This document shows positions 1 through 7,874 of a stretch of DNA of 25,992 bases, piece by piece; position 1 is the stretch's first letter; every line of letters begins with the position of its first letter. Below the pieces are notes generated by a model. The model had not been told where the DNA came from, did no database searches, and saw only the letters and a program-made list of their open reading frames with translations. The position numbers were made by a program, and so were the translations under genes. The stretch comes from a virus, in IMG/VR virus record IMGVR_UViG_3300042879_001442, positions 1 through 25,992 of that record; one strand, written 5' to 3'.

Positions 1-46
1 CTCTTTTTCACACCCGTGCAAAAACAGAACAAAACAGGAATTATGA
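1..46 (+). CDS. Probable C-terminal end of the HNH endonuclease gene, if the window ends are joined
   Basis: If base 25992 is followed by base 1, the HNH reading frame that leaves the right edge continues in frame: the last two bases plus base 1 make a Thr codon, 14 further codons follow, and the frame stops at TGA 44-46. That stop overlaps the small terminase ATG (43-45) as ATGA, the same 4-nt coupling seen at many other junctions here. The complete HNH protein would have 128 residues. The fit is seen in the sequence; circularity itself is inferred. Confidence 0.6.
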   Translation, partial: SFSHPCKNRTKQEL

Positions 47-480
47 AAGGAAGGCCAAAAAAACCCGATTCAGTAAAGAAATTACAAGGCACGTTTCAAA
101 AATGCCGCGAAGCGCATGAAGTAAAATTTGAAATTGCAAAAATCCCGTTGGAGTTTGGCAAGGATTGGGAAAGCATAAAGGACCTGACGTTTAACCAGCT
201 GCGCGATATTGGCATAGTTGCAAACGTTGACATGGGCTTAATTGAAGGTTACGCGAAAGCGTTGGAGCGATATTTCCAAGCCGATGCGCAATTGCGTGCC
301 ACGTCGATGGTAACTGAGGAAGGGAAAATTTCCCCCTGGTACGATATCGCCGAGCGTAGTTTGAAGCAAGCGACACAAATCGGCCAACTGTTTGGAATCA
401 CGCCAAGCGCACGTGCTAGGATTCCGCAGCAACAGCAGCCAGCTAGTAAACTAGAAATTTTAAAAAAGAAAATATCATGA
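43..480 (+). CDS. terS: Phage terminase small subunit, P27 family
   Basis: This is the DNA-recognition subunit of the packaging motor, which binds phage DNA and hands it to the large subunit. The protein (145 aa) opens with MKGRPKKPDSVKKLQGTF, the GRPxKP...KxLQGT start typical of P27-family (Terminase_4) small subunits, and its length fits the family. I chose the ATG at 43 over the in-frame GTG at 16 because the family motif begins there, AGGAA lies just upstream, and the ATG overlaps the predicted end of the HNH gene as ATGA. The position directly before TerL, and after an HNH gene if circular, is classic for HK97-like phages. The C-terminal tail is Gln/Lys-rich. Confidence 0.85.
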   Translation: MKGRPKKPDSVKKLQGTFQKCREAHEVKFEIAKIPLEFGKDWESIKDLTFNQLRDIGIVANVDMGLIEGYAKALERYFQADAQLRATSMVTEEGKISPWYDIAERSLKQATQIGQLFGITPSARARIPQQQQPASKLEILKKKIS

Positions 481-710
481 AACAATTTGAAATCAAACCG
501 CAGGCAGGCGGTTGGGTAATAACCATCGACGGCGCGGACGTTGACAAGTGGGGCAAGCCAAGCGACACGCCGCACGTGTACCGCAATAAATACCTTGCGC
601 AGTTAGCTGAGCGGTATTTGAAAAATATCACGGTAACGGTTAGCACGGATCACGACAGCACGGACGTAGTGGTGAAATGGACAAAGCCCAAGCATACGCG
701 CAAAAAGTAA
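477..710 (+). CDS. Small protein of unknown function between the terminase subunits
   Basis: I do not recognise this 77-aa protein. The start overlaps the TerS stop as ATGA, and the 3' end overlaps the TerL start by 34 nt, so translation is likely coupled to both. It has no transmembrane segment or cysteine. Several short stretches look like beta strands (GGWVITIDG, ITVTVSTD, DVVVKW), with a basic tail ending KPKHTRKK. It could be a packaging accessory protein or simply a linker gene in the late operon; the sequence does not decide. Confidence 0.7.
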   Translation: MKQFEIKPQAGGWVITIDGADVDKWGKPSDTPHVYRNKYLAQLAERYLKNITVTVSTDHDSTDVVVKWTKPKHTRKK

Positions 711-2296
711 TCAGCGGACAGATAACGGCCTGCAAGCATGTGGTGAACGCATGCCACAGGTTTGCCGCTGACTTGGACGCTTGGAATTATAACGCCGAGC
801 TGGTTGAGCATGCGGTGAATTTCATCCAAGAGCTAGAGCATACAACGGGCGAATATGCAGGGCGTAAGTTTATCCTTGAAGAGTGGCAGTATTTCATTGT
901 GGCTAATCTGTTCGGGTTTGTAAACGCTGACGGGACGCGCAGATTTACACGGGCTTACGTGGAGGTTCCGCGTAAAAACGGGAAGTCGACTTTTAGCAGC
1001 GCGCTGATGTTGTACGGATTATTGGCCGACGGCGAATCGGCCGCGCAGGTTTATAGTGCAGCTACGAAATTGGATCAGGCTATGATGGTATTCGGCGAAT
1101 CTGTTCGGGTTTGTCAAAATACGGATTGGCTGAAAGGCGAGGTAACGGTTAACAACAGCGTTAACAACAGGCGGATATTGTACGGGCAGAATTTATACAA
1201 GCCGCTGGAATGGAATCCGAATAAGCAGGACGGTTTAAATACGCACTTCGCTTGCATAGACGAATACCACGCGCACCCTACGGACGAATTGTACAACGTA
1301 ATATTTAACAGCATGGGAGCGCGTAAGCAGCCGCTATTGTTTACGATTACGACGGCAGGATTTAACCGCGAAGCACCATGCTACCGCCACCGCGTGTATT
1401 GCGCGAATGTGTTGGAGGGGAAATTAAAAGACGATGGGTTGTTCACTATTATTTACACGTTGGACGACGGCGACGATTGGGGCGACGAGAAAAACTGGAT
1501 TAAGGCGAATCCTAATTGGGGCGTGAGCGTTTACCCGAGGCAGTTGCACCAAGCGCTAACCGAGGCGCGCGAGTTTGTCCATAAGGAAGTAGAGTTTAAA
1601 ACCAAACTGCTGAATGTGTGGACCGATACGGCAATGACTTGGATAAGTGACTCGGACTGGATGGCTTGCGAGCAGGATATGGACCTTGATGGGCTTGAGT
1701 GTTATGCAGGGTTAGACCTTGCAAGCACGTCGGATTTCTGCGCGTTTAGTTTGTGGTTTCCCGAATATCACGCCGTGCGCACCTGGTACTATTTACCCGA
1801 GGAAGCAATCCGCAGGCGGACGGATTCGGTTGGACAGCAGTATAAGCAGTGGCAGCGCGACGGGTGGATAATTGAAACACCGGGGAACGTAACCGATTAC
1901 GATTATATTTGGAAGCATATCGGCGAGTTGTGTGAACGGTATAACGTGCAGGAGATAAGCTACGACCGTTATAACAGCAGCCAGTTAGTTATCCAGTTAA
2001 CAAATGACGGGTTGAGCATGTATCCTTTTGGCCAAGGATTTGTAAGCATGAGCGCGCCTACTAAGGAGTTGGAGCGGAAAGTAAAAAATAAAGAGTTAAC
2101 ACATGACGGCAATCCTGTGACTAGGTGGATGATGGGGAACATATATTTGAAAACTGATCCAGCAGGGAATGTTAAAATCGACAAGGCCAAATCAGGGGAC
2201 AAGGTGGACGGCGCGGTTAGTATGGTTATGGCGTTGGGCGGATACATGGCAGGCGCTGCGGAATCGAAACAGGATTTTTGGTTTGTTCAATTGTGA
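677..2296 (+). CDS. terL: Phage terminase large subunit (packaging ATPase-nuclease)
   Basis: This motor subunit translocates DNA into the prohead using ATP and cuts the concatemer with a C-terminal RNase H-like nuclease. The protein has 539 aa, normal for the HK97-type Terminase_1 family. The ATPase domain shows a Walker A-like PRKNGKST at residues 98-105 and Walker B IDE at 194-196. The nuclease domain shows acidic residues at expected places: GLDLAS (D346), ISYDRYN (D430) and GDKVDGAVSM (D511). The start is an ATG inside the end of the preceding gene. The stop overlaps the next small gene as GTGA. The strategy (cos or headful) cannot be read here, although the nearby HNH gene is often linked to cos-type packaging. 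Confidence 0.95.
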   Translation: MDKAQAYAQKVISGQITACKHVVNACHRFAADLDAWNYNAELVEHAVNFIQELEHTTGEYAGRKFILEEWQYFIVANLFGFVNADGTRRFTRAYVEVPRKNGKSTFSSALMLYGLLADGESAAQVYSAATKLDQAMMVFGESVRVCQNTDWLKGEVTVNNSVNNRRILYGQNLYKPLEWNPNKQDGLNTHFACIDEYHAHPTDELYNVIFNSMGARKQPLLFTITTAGFNREAPCYRHRVYCANVLEGKLKDDGLFTIIYTLDDGDDWGDEKNWIKANPNWGVSVYPRQLHQALTEAREFVHKEVEFKTKLLNVWTDTAMTWISDSDWMACEQDMDLDGLECYAGLDLASTSDFCAFSLWFPEYHAVRTWYYLPEEAIRRRTDSVGQQYKQWQRDGWIIETPGNVTDYDYIWKHIGELCERYNVQEISYDRYNSSQLVIQLTNDGLSMYPFGQGFVSMSAPTKELERKVKNKELTHDGNPVTRWMMGNIYLKTDPAGNVKIDKAKSGDKVDGAVSMVMALGGYMAGAAESKQDFWFVQL

Positions 2297-2490
2297 GGCC
2301 CGAATTGATTTATATCGATGAATATGTAAAAGCTTACTATGCAGAGCTACCGAACTGGCCGACTTATGAGAAAGCCTTTGAAGAAATCGAGCGGCAGTAT
2401 ATGAAAACGTTTGGCCGCAACCGATACGCAAACTATGCCACGTTCAGGGTGGTGCTATGCCGGTGGATGAAAATAAACAAACGTTGTTAA
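2293..2490 (+). CDS. Small protein of unknown function between TerL and portal
   Basis: This is a 65-aa protein of unknown function. I chose GTG 2293 as start because it overlaps the TerL TGA as GTGA, matching the coupled junctions of this operon; a TTG at 2278 would add five residues. The sequence is rich in aromatic and charged residues (Tyr, Trp, Glu, Arg), probably helical, with no signal peptide or membrane segment, and ends in a basic WMKINKRC tail. A 35-nt AT-rich spacer separates it from the portal gene. Confidence 0.65.
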   Translation: MRPELIYIDEYVKAYYAELPNWPTYEKAFEEIERQYMKTFGRNRYANYATFRVVLCRWMKINKRC

Positions 2491-2525
2491 CCGATAAGTA
2501 AATAATTTAAATTTAATTTGTAACT

Positions 2526-3803
2526 ATGCAATTCAGGCTATGGCCAAAATTTAGGACAGAAAAGCGGAGCAGTTTATCGGCGCCGCCTGACTGGTTAGTA
2601 AATACACTAAGCAATATATTCGGTATTCAAACTAAATCAGGGCAGGCCGTGAACGAACAAACTGCGCTAAGTATTAGCAGCGTTCACGCTTGCGTCCGCG
2701 TTATATCGGACGGGATAGCGGGGCTAAGCTTGAAAATATACAACGACAGCAACGGCGAGAAAATACAGATAACAAATAACTATGCGGCGGCTTTATTGAA
2801 CGATCCTAACAGCTACCAAACCAAGTTTGATTTTATCAAATACATGGTGGGGCAGTTAGTATTGAAGGGCAACGCATACGCTTTTATAAACCGTGACGCT
2901 AGATTTATCGCAATCGAATTGCACCCAATACGTAGCGAGTTTGTCGAGCCGATTATGGAAGACGGGCAGCTGTTTTATAAAGTGAACGCTAAGGGCTTTC
3001 CCGGCATGATTCCGGCAACGGATATGCTGCACTTTAAAGGCCTTTGCACTGATAACCCATTGAAGGGGAAAAATCCCATCCAAGTGCATGCCGAGAGTTT
3101 GGGTATTGATTTAGCCGCTATTGGCTCCAGCGCTAGCGTTTACAAAAACGGGATATTGAAATTTTTGCTTACTAGCGACGCAATGATAAAGCCTGAACAG
3201 GCCAGCGCGTTAAAAAATAGTTTGGATGATGTTATTAACGGACAGGCGCGCAGCACTGTATTGCCTAACGGCGTAAAAATGGAGCGTTTGAGTTTGTCGC
3301 CTGAGGAAGCGCAGTATATTGAACAGCGTAAATTCTCAGCGCAGGAAATCGCCCGTATGTTTGGCGTTCCTTCGTCTATGATTGGCGCCAACGATGGCGG
3401 CGTGAAGTCGTCAGTTGAGCAAGAGTTTCAGGATTTTTATGCGCGCACGCTGTTAGCTTACGCGATTAATATCGAGCAAGAGATGGGGCGCAAGCTGTTG
3501 ACTGAACAGGATAAGCCTACGATGTATTTTAAGTTTAATTTTAATTCGCTGTTGAGAGCCACGGCTAACGATCGCGCGGACTTTTATAACAAAGGTATTC
3601 GCGGCGGATGGTTATCGCCCAACGAGGCGCGCATGTGGGAAGATATGAACGGTTACACCGAGGGCGCTGGCTATATGGTTGAATCAAATCTAATACCAGC
3701 GGACAGGATGGACGAATACATGGAGGCCAAGATAATTAACTTAACAAACAAGGCATTAAACAACAATAACCCAACGGGTGACAATAATAATACACAGGCA
3801 TGA
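2526..3803 (+). CDS. Portal protein, HK97 family
   Basis: The dodecameric portal ring at the capsid vertex is the DNA entry and exit channel and the docking site for terminase and the neck. The 425-aa protein matches the HK97-type Phage_portal family: an early stretch with ALSISSVHACVRVISDGIA near residue 50, a central YMVGQLVLKGNAYAFI segment near residue 110, and the wing/stem signature FGVPSSMIG followed by the helical EQEFQDFYARTL region. The C-terminal tail is Asn-rich (NNNNPTGDNNNTQA), low complexity and probably disordered. Gene order TerL-portal-protease-capsid is canonical. The stop overlaps the protease ATG by 4 nt. Confidence 0.95.
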   Translation: MQFRLWPKFRTEKRSSLSAPPDWLVNTLSNIFGIQTKSGQAVNEQTALSISSVHACVRVISDGIAGLSLKIYNDSNGEKIQITNNYAAALLNDPNSYQTKFDFIKYMVGQLVLKGNAYAFINRDARFIAIELHPIRSEFVEPIMEDGQLFYKVNAKGFPGMIPATDMLHFKGLCTDNPLKGKNPIQVHAESLGIDLAAIGSSASVYKNGILKFLLTSDAMIKPEQASALKNSLDDVINGQARSTVLPNGVKMERLSLSPEEAQYIEQRKFSAQEIARMFGVPSSMIGANDGGVKSSVEQEFQDFYARTLLAYAINIEQEMGRKLLTEQDKPTMYFKFNFNSLLRATANDRADFYNKGIRGGWLSPNEARMWEDMNGYTEGAGYMVESNLIPADRMDEYMEAKIINLTNKALNNNNPTGDNNNTQA

Positions 3804-4408
3804 TTGAAAAAAGAACGATAACCGGAACGATTGAATATAGAGCCGAAGGCGATGCAATGCCCAAGGAATTGGGCGGCATTGCTGCGGTTGTTAATAGCGT
3901 AACGGATTTAGGATATTTTGAGGAAGTAATCGCACCAGGTGCGTTTGATTACGCGCTGCAAAAAGATTACGATATTCGCTGCTTATTCAATCATGAGAGT
4001 GAATTAATATTAGGCCGCACCAAGGCGAACACCTGCAAAGTGTTTGTAAACGCTCAGGGCAATTTGGAGTACACTTGGGTGCCTGATTACGAAAACCCCA
4101 CGCACGTAAGCGTTGTGCGCTCCATTATGCGCGGCGATATTACGCAATCGAGTTTTGCGTTTACGATCCGCGAGCAGGTTTGGACAGAATCCGAAAAATA
4201 CGGGAGCATGGGAAAGCGCATTGTTAACGTTATTGAAGATTTGTATGACGTTAGCCCGGTTACATACCCAGCGTATGAGGACACTGAGGCAGACGCTCGC
4301 AGTATTATAAAGATGCGCGACGAACAGCGCGAAATTGACGCAGCCGAGCAATCACGGGCAAGCGTTGATTTAATTAAATTGATTGCAATGAGGTATAAAA
4401 ATTATTAA
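3800..4408 (+). CDS. Prohead (capsid maturation) protease, HK97 gp4-like, peptidase S78
   Basis: This serine protease is packaged inside the prohead and removes the capsid protein delta domain. The 202-aa protein shows the family pattern: FNHES with the likely catalytic His65, QSSFAF with the nucleophile Ser at 117 or 118, and the LYDVSPVTYPAY motif around residues 148-159, where the third catalytic acidic residue is expected. The region after about residue 165 is charged and helical, as in proteases that remove their own tail. The ATG overlaps the portal stop, and the capsid gene starts 1 nt after the TAA. Confidence 0.92.
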   Translation: MIEKRTITGTIEYRAEGDAMPKELGGIAAVVNSVTDLGYFEEVIAPGAFDYALQKDYDIRCLFNHESELILGRTKANTCKVFVNAQGNLEYTWVPDYENPTHVSVVRSIMRGDITQSSFAFTIREQVWTESEKYGSMGKRIVNVIEDLYDVSPVTYPAYEDTEADARSIIKMRDEQREIDAAEQSRASVDLIKLIAMRYKNY

Positions 4409-4409
4409 A

Positions 4410-5723
4410 ATGAAAAACATAAAAGCACTTAAAGAAGAGCGCGGCAGCTTGTTGGACGAGTTAGCCGGCTTGCAAAATGTAATTGAGCGTGAAGCTCGCA
4501 GCATGAGCGAAAAAGAAACTAACAGATTGAGCGAAATCGAAGCCCGTTTGTCTGCTATTGCTAACGAAGTTGAGAAGCTTGAGAAGCTCCAAAACTTGGC
4601 TGCACAGGCTGCTGGTAACAGCGTAAGCCGTAGCGAAGAAAAAGAAAAGTCAAAAATGAAGGAGCAATACAGCTTCAAACGCGCTATGGAAATGGCTATT
4701 TCTGGCCGTCGCGATGGCGTTGAAGGTGAATTTAACGCAATCGCTGCTGAGGAATATCAGCGCAGCGGAGTTTCTGTTTCTGCTCATTCTGTTAAAATTC
4801 CTTCCGAGGTTTTCAAGCGTGACATGACTGCAACCGGTGGGACTTCAGGTTCTGAGGGTGGAGTAAACATTCAAACTTCAGTAGGTTCAATTATTGACGT
4901 GTTGCTTCCTAAGACCGTATTGCGCGGGTTGGGCGTTCAGCAATTGAGCAACTTGGTTGGAAACTTAGACCTTCCAACTGCAAGCACTTTGCCTTCTGCT
5001 GGATGGAATACTGAAAACGGAACAGCTACCGAGAAAAGCCCTGCGTTTTCTAAGGTGACTTTTAGCCCTAAGCGTTTGGCTGCTTACATTCAAGTATCAA
5101 ATCAGTTAATGTTGCAGTCTAGCAATAGCATCGACGCCTATGTTCGTAACTGGTTATTGCAGGCTATGGCTCAGAGCTTGGAAGCTGCTGCTATTAAGGG
5201 CGGTGGTTCTAACGAGCCAACTGGTATTATCGCTAACAGCAGCGTGAACGTTGTTTACGCAGGTGGTGCTACTTCAAATTCAACCAACGCCAACGGTGCT
5301 GCACCTGTGTGGGCTGACGTTGTTAACTTGATGAAGGCTGTAGAAAACGCCAACGGCGATGGAGTTGCTTATTTGACTAACCCACTTGTTAAAGCTAAAT
5401 TACAAACAACCCCACGTCAATCAAGCGGCGTTGAAGGTAATTTCATTTGGCCTGCTGGTGGTTCTGAGTTGAACGGTTACCCTGTAGCTGTTTCGACTTT
5501 GGTTCCTAGCAATTTGAGCAAAGGTACTTCTAGCACTTTGAGCGCTGCTATTTTTGGAGATTTCTCTAAGATGGCTTTAGCTTCTTGGGGTGGTATGGAG
5601 TTGACTGTTGATCCTTATAGCGGTGCAACTGCTGGATTGACCAACGTAGTGTTGAACGCTTACATGGATTGCAACTTATTGCAGCCTGCTGCGTTTGCAG
5701 TTTGTAAGGACATTGTAGCCTAA
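4410..5723 (+). CDS. Major capsid protein, HK97 fold, with N-terminal scaffolding delta domain
   Basis: The icosahedral shell subunit, 437 aa. Residues 1 to about 75 form a highly charged, heptad-like coiled coil (KALKEERGSLLDELAGLQNV onwards), the delta domain that acts as built-in scaffold and is cut off by the upstream protease. The rest shows HK97 hallmarks, including the extended E-loop region and a GGGSNEPTGI motif near residue 270. Codon choice differs from neighbours: Ala is mostly GCT, and GGT, TTG and AAC dominate, consistent with selection for high expression. Two hairpins lie just after the stop. I see no separate scaffold gene, as expected for this type. Confidence 0.95.
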   Translation: MKNIKALKEERGSLLDELAGLQNVIEREARSMSEKETNRLSEIEARLSAIANEVEKLEKLQNLAAQAAGNSVSRSEEKEKSKMKEQYSFKRAMEMAISGRRDGVEGEFNAIAAEEYQRSGVSVSAHSVKIPSEVFKRDMTATGGTSGSEGGVNIQTSVGSIIDVLLPKTVLRGLGVQQLSNLVGNLDLPTASTLPSAGWNTENGTATEKSPAFSKVTFSPKRLAAYIQVSNQLMLQSSNSIDAYVRNWLLQAMAQSLEAAAIKGGGSNEPTGIIANSSVNVVYAGGATSNSTNANGAAPVWADVVNLMKAVENANGDGVAYLTNPLVKAKLQTTPRQSSGVEGNFIWPAGGSELNGYPVAVSTLVPSNLSKGTSSTLSAAIFGDFSKMALASWGGMELTVDPYSGATAGLTNVVLNAYMDCNLLQPAAFAVCKDIVA

Positions 5724-5734
5724 TTATAACGGGG

Positions 5735-5783
5735 CGCGGCTCGTTATCCGCGTGGGGCGTAGGTGCTTAATTGTCGCCTACGT
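5735..5783 (+). other. Tandem RNA hairpins after the capsid gene
   Basis: The 69-nt gap after the capsid gene is unusually long for this operon and GC-rich. Hairpin 1 pairs CGCGG (5735-5739) with CCGCG (5748-5752) across an 8-nt loop. Hairpin 2 pairs GCGTAGGTG (5757-5765) with CGCCTACGT (5775-5783), nine pairs with two wobbles and a 9-nt loop. Neither is followed by a T run, so they are not classic terminators. They could protect the capsid mRNA 3' end, be a processing site, or attenuate transcription of downstream genes. Confidence 0.55.
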
Positions 5784-5792
5784 CCGCTAATT

Positions 5793-5975
5793 ATGAAAGT
5801 TAAATTTTTGATTAACCCTACAGGCAAGTGGAATTTATCTTACAATGCCGGGGAGGTTGTGGAATTAGAACAGAAACAAGCCGAACTATTAATCGAGGTA
5901 GGCGATGCCGAAGCGGTAGTGGAAGAGGCCAAGCCAAAAAAAGTAAAACCAATTAACCCCGAAGAGGGCGACTAA
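5793..5975 (+). CDS. Small protein of unknown function after the capsid gene
   Basis: A 60-aa protein starting at ATG 5793 (upstream in-frame alternatives lie inside hairpin 2 and are less likely). The pattern MKVKFLINPTGKWNLSYNAG, then a Glu/Lys helix with QKQAELLIEVGDAEAV, matches short phage proteins often found in this place: a beta hairpin, then a helix that ends in a Gly-acidic-Ala turn, and a charged PKKVKPINPEEGD tail. The family function is unknown to me; it may be a minor head or decoration component. Its TAA shares one base with the next ATG (TAATG). Confidence 0.7.
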   Translation: MKVKFLINPTGKWNLSYNAGEVVELEQKQAELLIEVGDAEAVVEEAKPKKVKPINPEEGD

Positions 5976-6628
5976 TGATCACGGGAAAACGCATAATAAG
6001 TTACAGCCACGCGGCCACCGATTACGTATCGCTTGCAGAAGCCAAACAGCATCTGCGCGTAACGTCAACGGCGGACGACACTTATATTAGTAATCTGCTA
6101 TCCATGGCAATAGATGCCTGTGGGCAGTATTTAGGCTACAGCGTGCGTAAGGCTAGCGTGCAGTATGGCTTCGATTCATTGGTGGGGCAGCCTGCTATTA
6201 TGAATCCCGTTAACGGCACCGAGCAACCTGTGGGTAATTTATTGCGGATTCCTTCAAGAGTAATTAGCTTAACAAATGTTCAGTATGTTGATGACAACAA
6301 CACAGCGCAGGCGTTTACGGATTATATTGTATCGCCTCAGCCGTTGGGTACTTACGGCCGCACCATATTTATAACCAGCGCACCGAGCAGCACAACCGAT
6401 GACGTAACGAAATACCTGGTAACGGTTACCGAGGGCTTTGAACTTGCAACGGCTACGGGCGTGGATGCAGGATTATTGTTTCCGCAGGCGATTAAGTTTG
6501 CCGCATTGCTGTTAGTGGGGCAGATGTACGATAATAGGCAGGCAATTGTAACGGGAACTATTCAGGCGCAAATGGAGTACGGTATGGAGTTTTTATTACA
6601 GCCATATAGAGCAATGCAATTCATATGA
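5975..6628 (+). CDS. Head-tail connector protein, HK97 gp6-like
   Basis: The 217-aa protein likely forms the adaptor ring under the portal. The N-terminal part, VSLAEAKQHLRV...DDTYISNLLSMAIDACGQYLGY (residues about 18-56), is the standard helical start of gp6-like connectors (Phage_connect family). The hydrophobic C-terminal segment AIKFAALLLVGQMYDNRQAI is also typical. A central insert of mixed beta character makes it longer than the compact ~100-aa gp6 proteins, a common two-part form. It lies between the capsid module and the head-closure gene, with TAATG before and ATGA after. Confidence 0.85.
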   Translation: MITGKRIISYSHAATDYVSLAEAKQHLRVTSTADDTYISNLLSMAIDACGQYLGYSVRKASVQYGFDSLVGQPAIMNPVNGTEQPVGNLLRIPSRVISLTNVQYVDDNNTAQAFTDYIVSPQPLGTYGRTIFITSAPSSTTDDVTKYLVTVTEGFELATATGVDAGLLFPQAIKFAALLLVGQMYDNRQAIVTGTIQAQMEYGMEFLLQPYRAMQFI

Positions 6629-6945
6629 ACGCCGGGGCTTTTGACGAACTTATTTCGTTGCAGAGTTACACAACTACAACGGACAGCAACACAGGAGAGA
6701 AACTACAGACGTGGACAACCTATGCAACTGCTTGGGCTAAAGTAACCGAGGCACCTGTAGGAATTGAACAGGTGAACGGCGATAAGCGCGAACACAAACA
6801 AATCGTTGACTTTACTGTTAGATATGACGCGGCTATAGATGTTAAGCATCGAGTGAGTTGGAACGATCGTTATTTTAATATCCTTAATTTGCAAGAACAA
6901 ACGCGCCGCATGTATTTAAAAATTCAAACTGAATTAAGTGAATGA
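6625..6945 (+). CDS. Head closure (stopper) protein, SPP1 gp16 / HK97 gp9-like
   Basis: The 106-aa protein belongs to the Phage_H_T_join type that forms the ring closing the portal channel. Visible features: an early FDELISLQSYTTTTD strand, GEKLQTWTTYATAWAKV (the W..YAT.WA motif common to this family), then DFTVRYDAAIDVKHRVSWNDRYFNI, and the final LYLK-type strand. Length fits the family. The ATG overlaps the previous stop by 4 nt, and the next gene begins 8 nt before this one stops. Confidence 0.85.
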   Translation: MNAGAFDELISLQSYTTTTDSNTGEKLQTWTTYATAWAKVTEAPVGIEQVNGDKREHKQIVDFTVRYDAAIDVKHRVSWNDRYFNILNLQEQTRRMYLKIQTELSE

Positions 6946-7366
6946 CGTTAAAGGGTTGGCCAAATTGATTGACGACCTACGCAAAGCAGGCGCTGAAATT
7001 CAATTGCAAGACACCTTAAAAAAAGAAGGCCAGCGCGTTATTGATGACGCAAAGGCGTTGGCACCTGTGGAAAGCGGCGACATGCGCGATTCGATTGGGT
7101 TTATTACGGCCAAGGATAGCAAGTTTAAAAACACGGTATTGATTGGCCTGCGTAAAAATTACTATAACCATTACCTTGGTGTGATGTTTGAGTTTGGCAC
7201 CGAGCCACGAATCCAAAAATCTACGGGCCGATATACAGGTGAATTGATACCTAAGCCATTTATGCGACCTGCGCTGGATAAGAACAGGCAAGCAATTGTT
7301 AACGGGATCAAAAAAGGATTAACGGAAAAAGTAACTAAATTAGCGGAAAAATATAATTTAAAATAA
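6938..7366 (+). CDS. Neck / tail completion protein, HK97 gp10-like
   Basis: A 142-aa protein of the HK97-gp10 (putative morphogenesis) family. It shows a helical N-terminus (LAKLIDDLRKAGAEIQ), the motif AKALAPVESGDMRDSIGF around residues 40-55, and the late FEFGTEPRIQ...PKPFMRPALDKN region characteristic of the family. Proteins of this family sit between the stopper and the tail tube and help tail attachment. The start is GTG 6938, overlapping the previous gene; no ATG in frame is better placed. The tail tube gene starts 2 nt after its stop. Confidence 0.88.
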   Translation: MNDVKGLAKLIDDLRKAGAEIQLQDTLKKEGQRVIDDAKALAPVESGDMRDSIGFITAKDSKFKNTVLIGLRKNYYNHYLGVMFEFGTEPRIQKSTGRYTGELIPKPFMRPALDKNRQAIVNGIKKGLTEKVTKLAEKYNLK

Positions 7367-7368
7367 TT

Positions 7369-7803
7369 ATGGCAACTACAGGACCAGTAAACGGCACGTT
7401 GATCGCAATATATAAAGATATTAGCGGCACACTTACCAAAATCGCAAACGCCACTTCTAACAGCTTCGATATTACTTCGGATATGATAGACGTTACCAAC
7501 AAAGACAGCGCAGGCTGGAAGGAGTTTATCGTTGGAGAAAAAGGCTACACTATGAGCGTGGAAGGTATTTTTGAAGAGGACGGCTCAGTTGGTGCCGGTG
7601 CATTGTCTTGGAAAGACGTGATCACCGACCTAACTGCAGGTACTTCCGTTACTATTGTAATGACTTCAAACGTAAGCGGCGACATGAAATTGAGCGGCGC
7701 GGCTTTTTTCAGCAACTTGAATTTAACCGCACCTAACAACGACAAAGCAACGTTTACAGCTACCATCCAAGGAACTGGAGCGTTGACAGTAGGCACAATC
7801 TAA
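7369..7803 (+). CDS. Major tail (tube) protein, TP901-1 family
   Basis: A 144-aa tail tube subunit. The pattern fits the TP901-1 family: a first strand with VNGTLIAIYKD, SNSFDITSDMIDVTNKDSAGWKEFI around residues 28-54, the GYTMSVEGIFEEDG stretch, and a C-terminal strand pair (ATFTATIQGTGALTVGTI). Length is normal. Codon use is mildly biased in the same way as the capsid gene, as expected for an abundant structural protein. It is the last gene before terminator 7833-7855, so it closes the head-packaging transcript. Confidence 0.88.
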   Translation: MATTGPVNGTLIAIYKDISGTLTKIANATSNSFDITSDMIDVTNKDSAGWKEFIVGEKGYTMSVEGIFEEDGSVGAGALSWKDVITDLTAGTSVTIVMTSNVSGDMKLSGAAFFSNLNLTAPNNDKATFTATIQGTGALTVGTI

Positions 7804-7832
7804 TTTTTGGTTGGTTTTCATAATGAGCATTT

Positions 7833-7855
7833 GCCCGCCTAATAAGCGGGCTTTT
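7833..7855 (+). terminator. Rho-independent terminator after the tail tube gene
   Basis: GCCCGC (7833-7838) pairs with GCGGGC (7846-7851) over a 7-nt loop, followed directly by TTTT and more T-rich sequence. It ends the HNH-to-tail-tube transcript and sits immediately before a new promoter (7860). Confidence 0.85.
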
Positions 7856-7859
7856 GTGT

Positions 7860-7867
7860 TATATTTG
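7860..7867 (+). promoter_or_regulatory. Bacteroidota -7 promoter element for the tail genes
   Basis: TATATTTG matches TAnnTTTG and is followed by CAACAT, then the ATG at 7875. Only 7 nt lie between the element and the start codon, so the mRNA would have almost no leader. No TTG was found at 17-23 nt upstream; the terminator stem occupies that space. The 14-nt string TATATTTGCAACAT is identical at 25640 and, on the minus strand, at 18073-18060. Confidence 0.7.
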
Positions 7868-7874
7868 CAACATC

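Noticed and set aside
16-42. GTG 16 as start of the small terminase
   Set aside because: The family motif starts at ATG 43, and bases 2-46 are better explained as the end of the HNH gene.
4010-4351. 113-codon open frame on the minus strand
   Set aside because: Antisense to the prohead protease, which has clear active-site motifs.
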